DNA of 14,375 nt, taken from an uncultured Clostridia bacterium. GTDB taxonomy: Bacteria; Bacillota; Clostridia; Oscillospirales; Acutalibacteraceae. Numbering within the stretch: position 1 is the stretch's first letter; every line of letters begins with the position of its first letter. The translations under genes and the position numbers were made by a program. This document shows positions 14,003-14,375 of this stretch, piece after piece. The DNA is taken from positions 1 to 14,375 of the forward strand of contig CAMUZD010000015.1 in assembly GCA_947165115.1 (NCBI GenBank), read 5' to 3'. Under the pieces are notes generated by a model that saw only the letters and a program-made list of their open reading frames with translations, made no database searches and was not told where the DNA came from.

Positions 14003-14375
14003 TTATTTAATAATCAAATCCGCGTAAATCGGGAAATGGTCCGATGTAAACCGGTTGTCAACTCCTTTTGTAACTGTGCGGTAGACGGCGGACTCAAAAT
14101 CATCTGTGCAGAGAATGAAATCAATATAGTAATCGGCATTTTTTGCAGGATCCTTGCCGGCGTGGAAGGTGCCGTAAGTTTTGCAGTCCTCTGCGGCAAA
14201 GCGCGTATCCGTGAGATTCTCAGTCATGGTCGAATACGCCTCGCCTTTTTCCGTCGTATTCATATCCGCGGTGAAAACCAGAGGAATTCCCCTGAAATTC
14301 TCTTCAATAAAACGGGTGACAATGAGTGCTCCCTGCACCCTTGCCTCCTCGGAAATGTGATCATAATGCGTATTC
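14003..14375 (-). CDS. Endonuclease/exonuclease/phosphatase-family protein, C-terminal part
   Basis: The gene runs off the right edge, so only its last 124 codons are present. Motifs identify the EEP (DNase I-like/inositol phosphatase) fold: NTHYDHIS at the left end of the visible protein (the N-T-H-x-D-H catalytic box), VFTADMNTTEKGEAY (the G/A-D-x-N box), DYIDFILCTDD (the I-D-Y/F-I box), and TSDHFPIYADL with the catalytic S-D-H. These are the residues needed for metal-dependent phosphodiester or phosphomonoester cleavage. The substrate could be nucleic acid, sphingomyelin-like lipid or inositol phosphate; the short C-terminal half and the GDPD-rich operon favour a small-molecule or lipid phosphodiester, which is inferred. 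The N-terminus and any signal peptide lie outside the window. Confidence 0.88.
   Translation of the reverse strand, partial: NTHYDHISEEARVQGALIVTRFIEENFRGIPLVFTADMNTTEKGEAYSTMTENLTDTRFAAEDCKTYGTFHAGKDPAKNADYYIDFILCTDDFESAVYRTVTKGVDNRFTSDHFPIYADLIIK

Noticed and set aside
1..14375. Mobile-element borders, CRISPR array, tRNA or rRNA genes
   Set aside because: No transposase or integrase motifs, terminal inverted repeats, spaced direct repeats or tRNA-like cloverleaf were seen on reading both strands. The island call rests on composition only.

Overview
The window looks like chromosomal DNA of a low-to-moderate GC Firmicute, most likely a gut Clostridia of the Oscillospiraceae/Ruminococcaceae type. 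The basis is strong AGGAGG-type ribosome binding sites, sigma-A-like promoters, a clostridial-type dGTPase, a Gram-positive D,D-carboxypeptidase with a C-terminal membrane anchor, and BspA-like leucine-rich repeats. The lineage is inferred from protein character only.

Left part, + strand (1-6561): an accessory-looking run. The tail of a truncated gene (3-113) is followed by two overlapping, distantly related genes of unknown function (141-2209) that share a 'PF-x-x-GD-I/V' box. A well-formed extended -10 promoter (2202-2230) then drives a WYL-domain transcriptional regulator with an unusual C-terminal extension of about 190 residues (2257-3915). Directly downstream is a tight, AT-rich pair that I recognise as Nmad3 (3967-4860) and Nmad2 (4862-5587), domains predicted computationally to belong to DNA base hypermodification systems. 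An unrecognised 146-aa gene follows with a short spacer (5606-6046), then a small coiled-coil protein with its own likely promoter (6139-6561). The WYL-Nmad3-Nmad2-(146 aa) block is the best candidate for a poorly described system. WYL proteins of the same wHTH-WYL-WCX layout control anti-phage loci such as BREX and CBASS, and no known restriction or toxin effector is visible here.

Middle (6570-7766): a GC-richer HD-domain dNTP triphosphohydrolase of the Dgt family. It ends at a perfect 11-bp hairpin (7782-7808) that serves as a terminator between convergent operons.

Right part, - strand (14375 to 7824): a tightly packed six-gene operon read leftward. In order it holds the C-terminal part of an endonuclease/exonuclease/phosphatase-family protein, a membrane-anchored leucine-rich-repeat protein, a large GPH-like MFS transporter, a cytoplasmic glycerophosphodiester phosphodiesterase (GDPD), an exported GDPD, and a membrane-anchored D-alanyl-D-alanine carboxypeptidase. 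Gaps are 15 to 19 nt with one 1-nt overlap. The content points to the cell surface and phosphodiester (lipid head group or teichoic acid) metabolism. No tRNA, rRNA, CRISPR array, transposase or integrase is visible, and no stretch over 300 bases lacks a gene.
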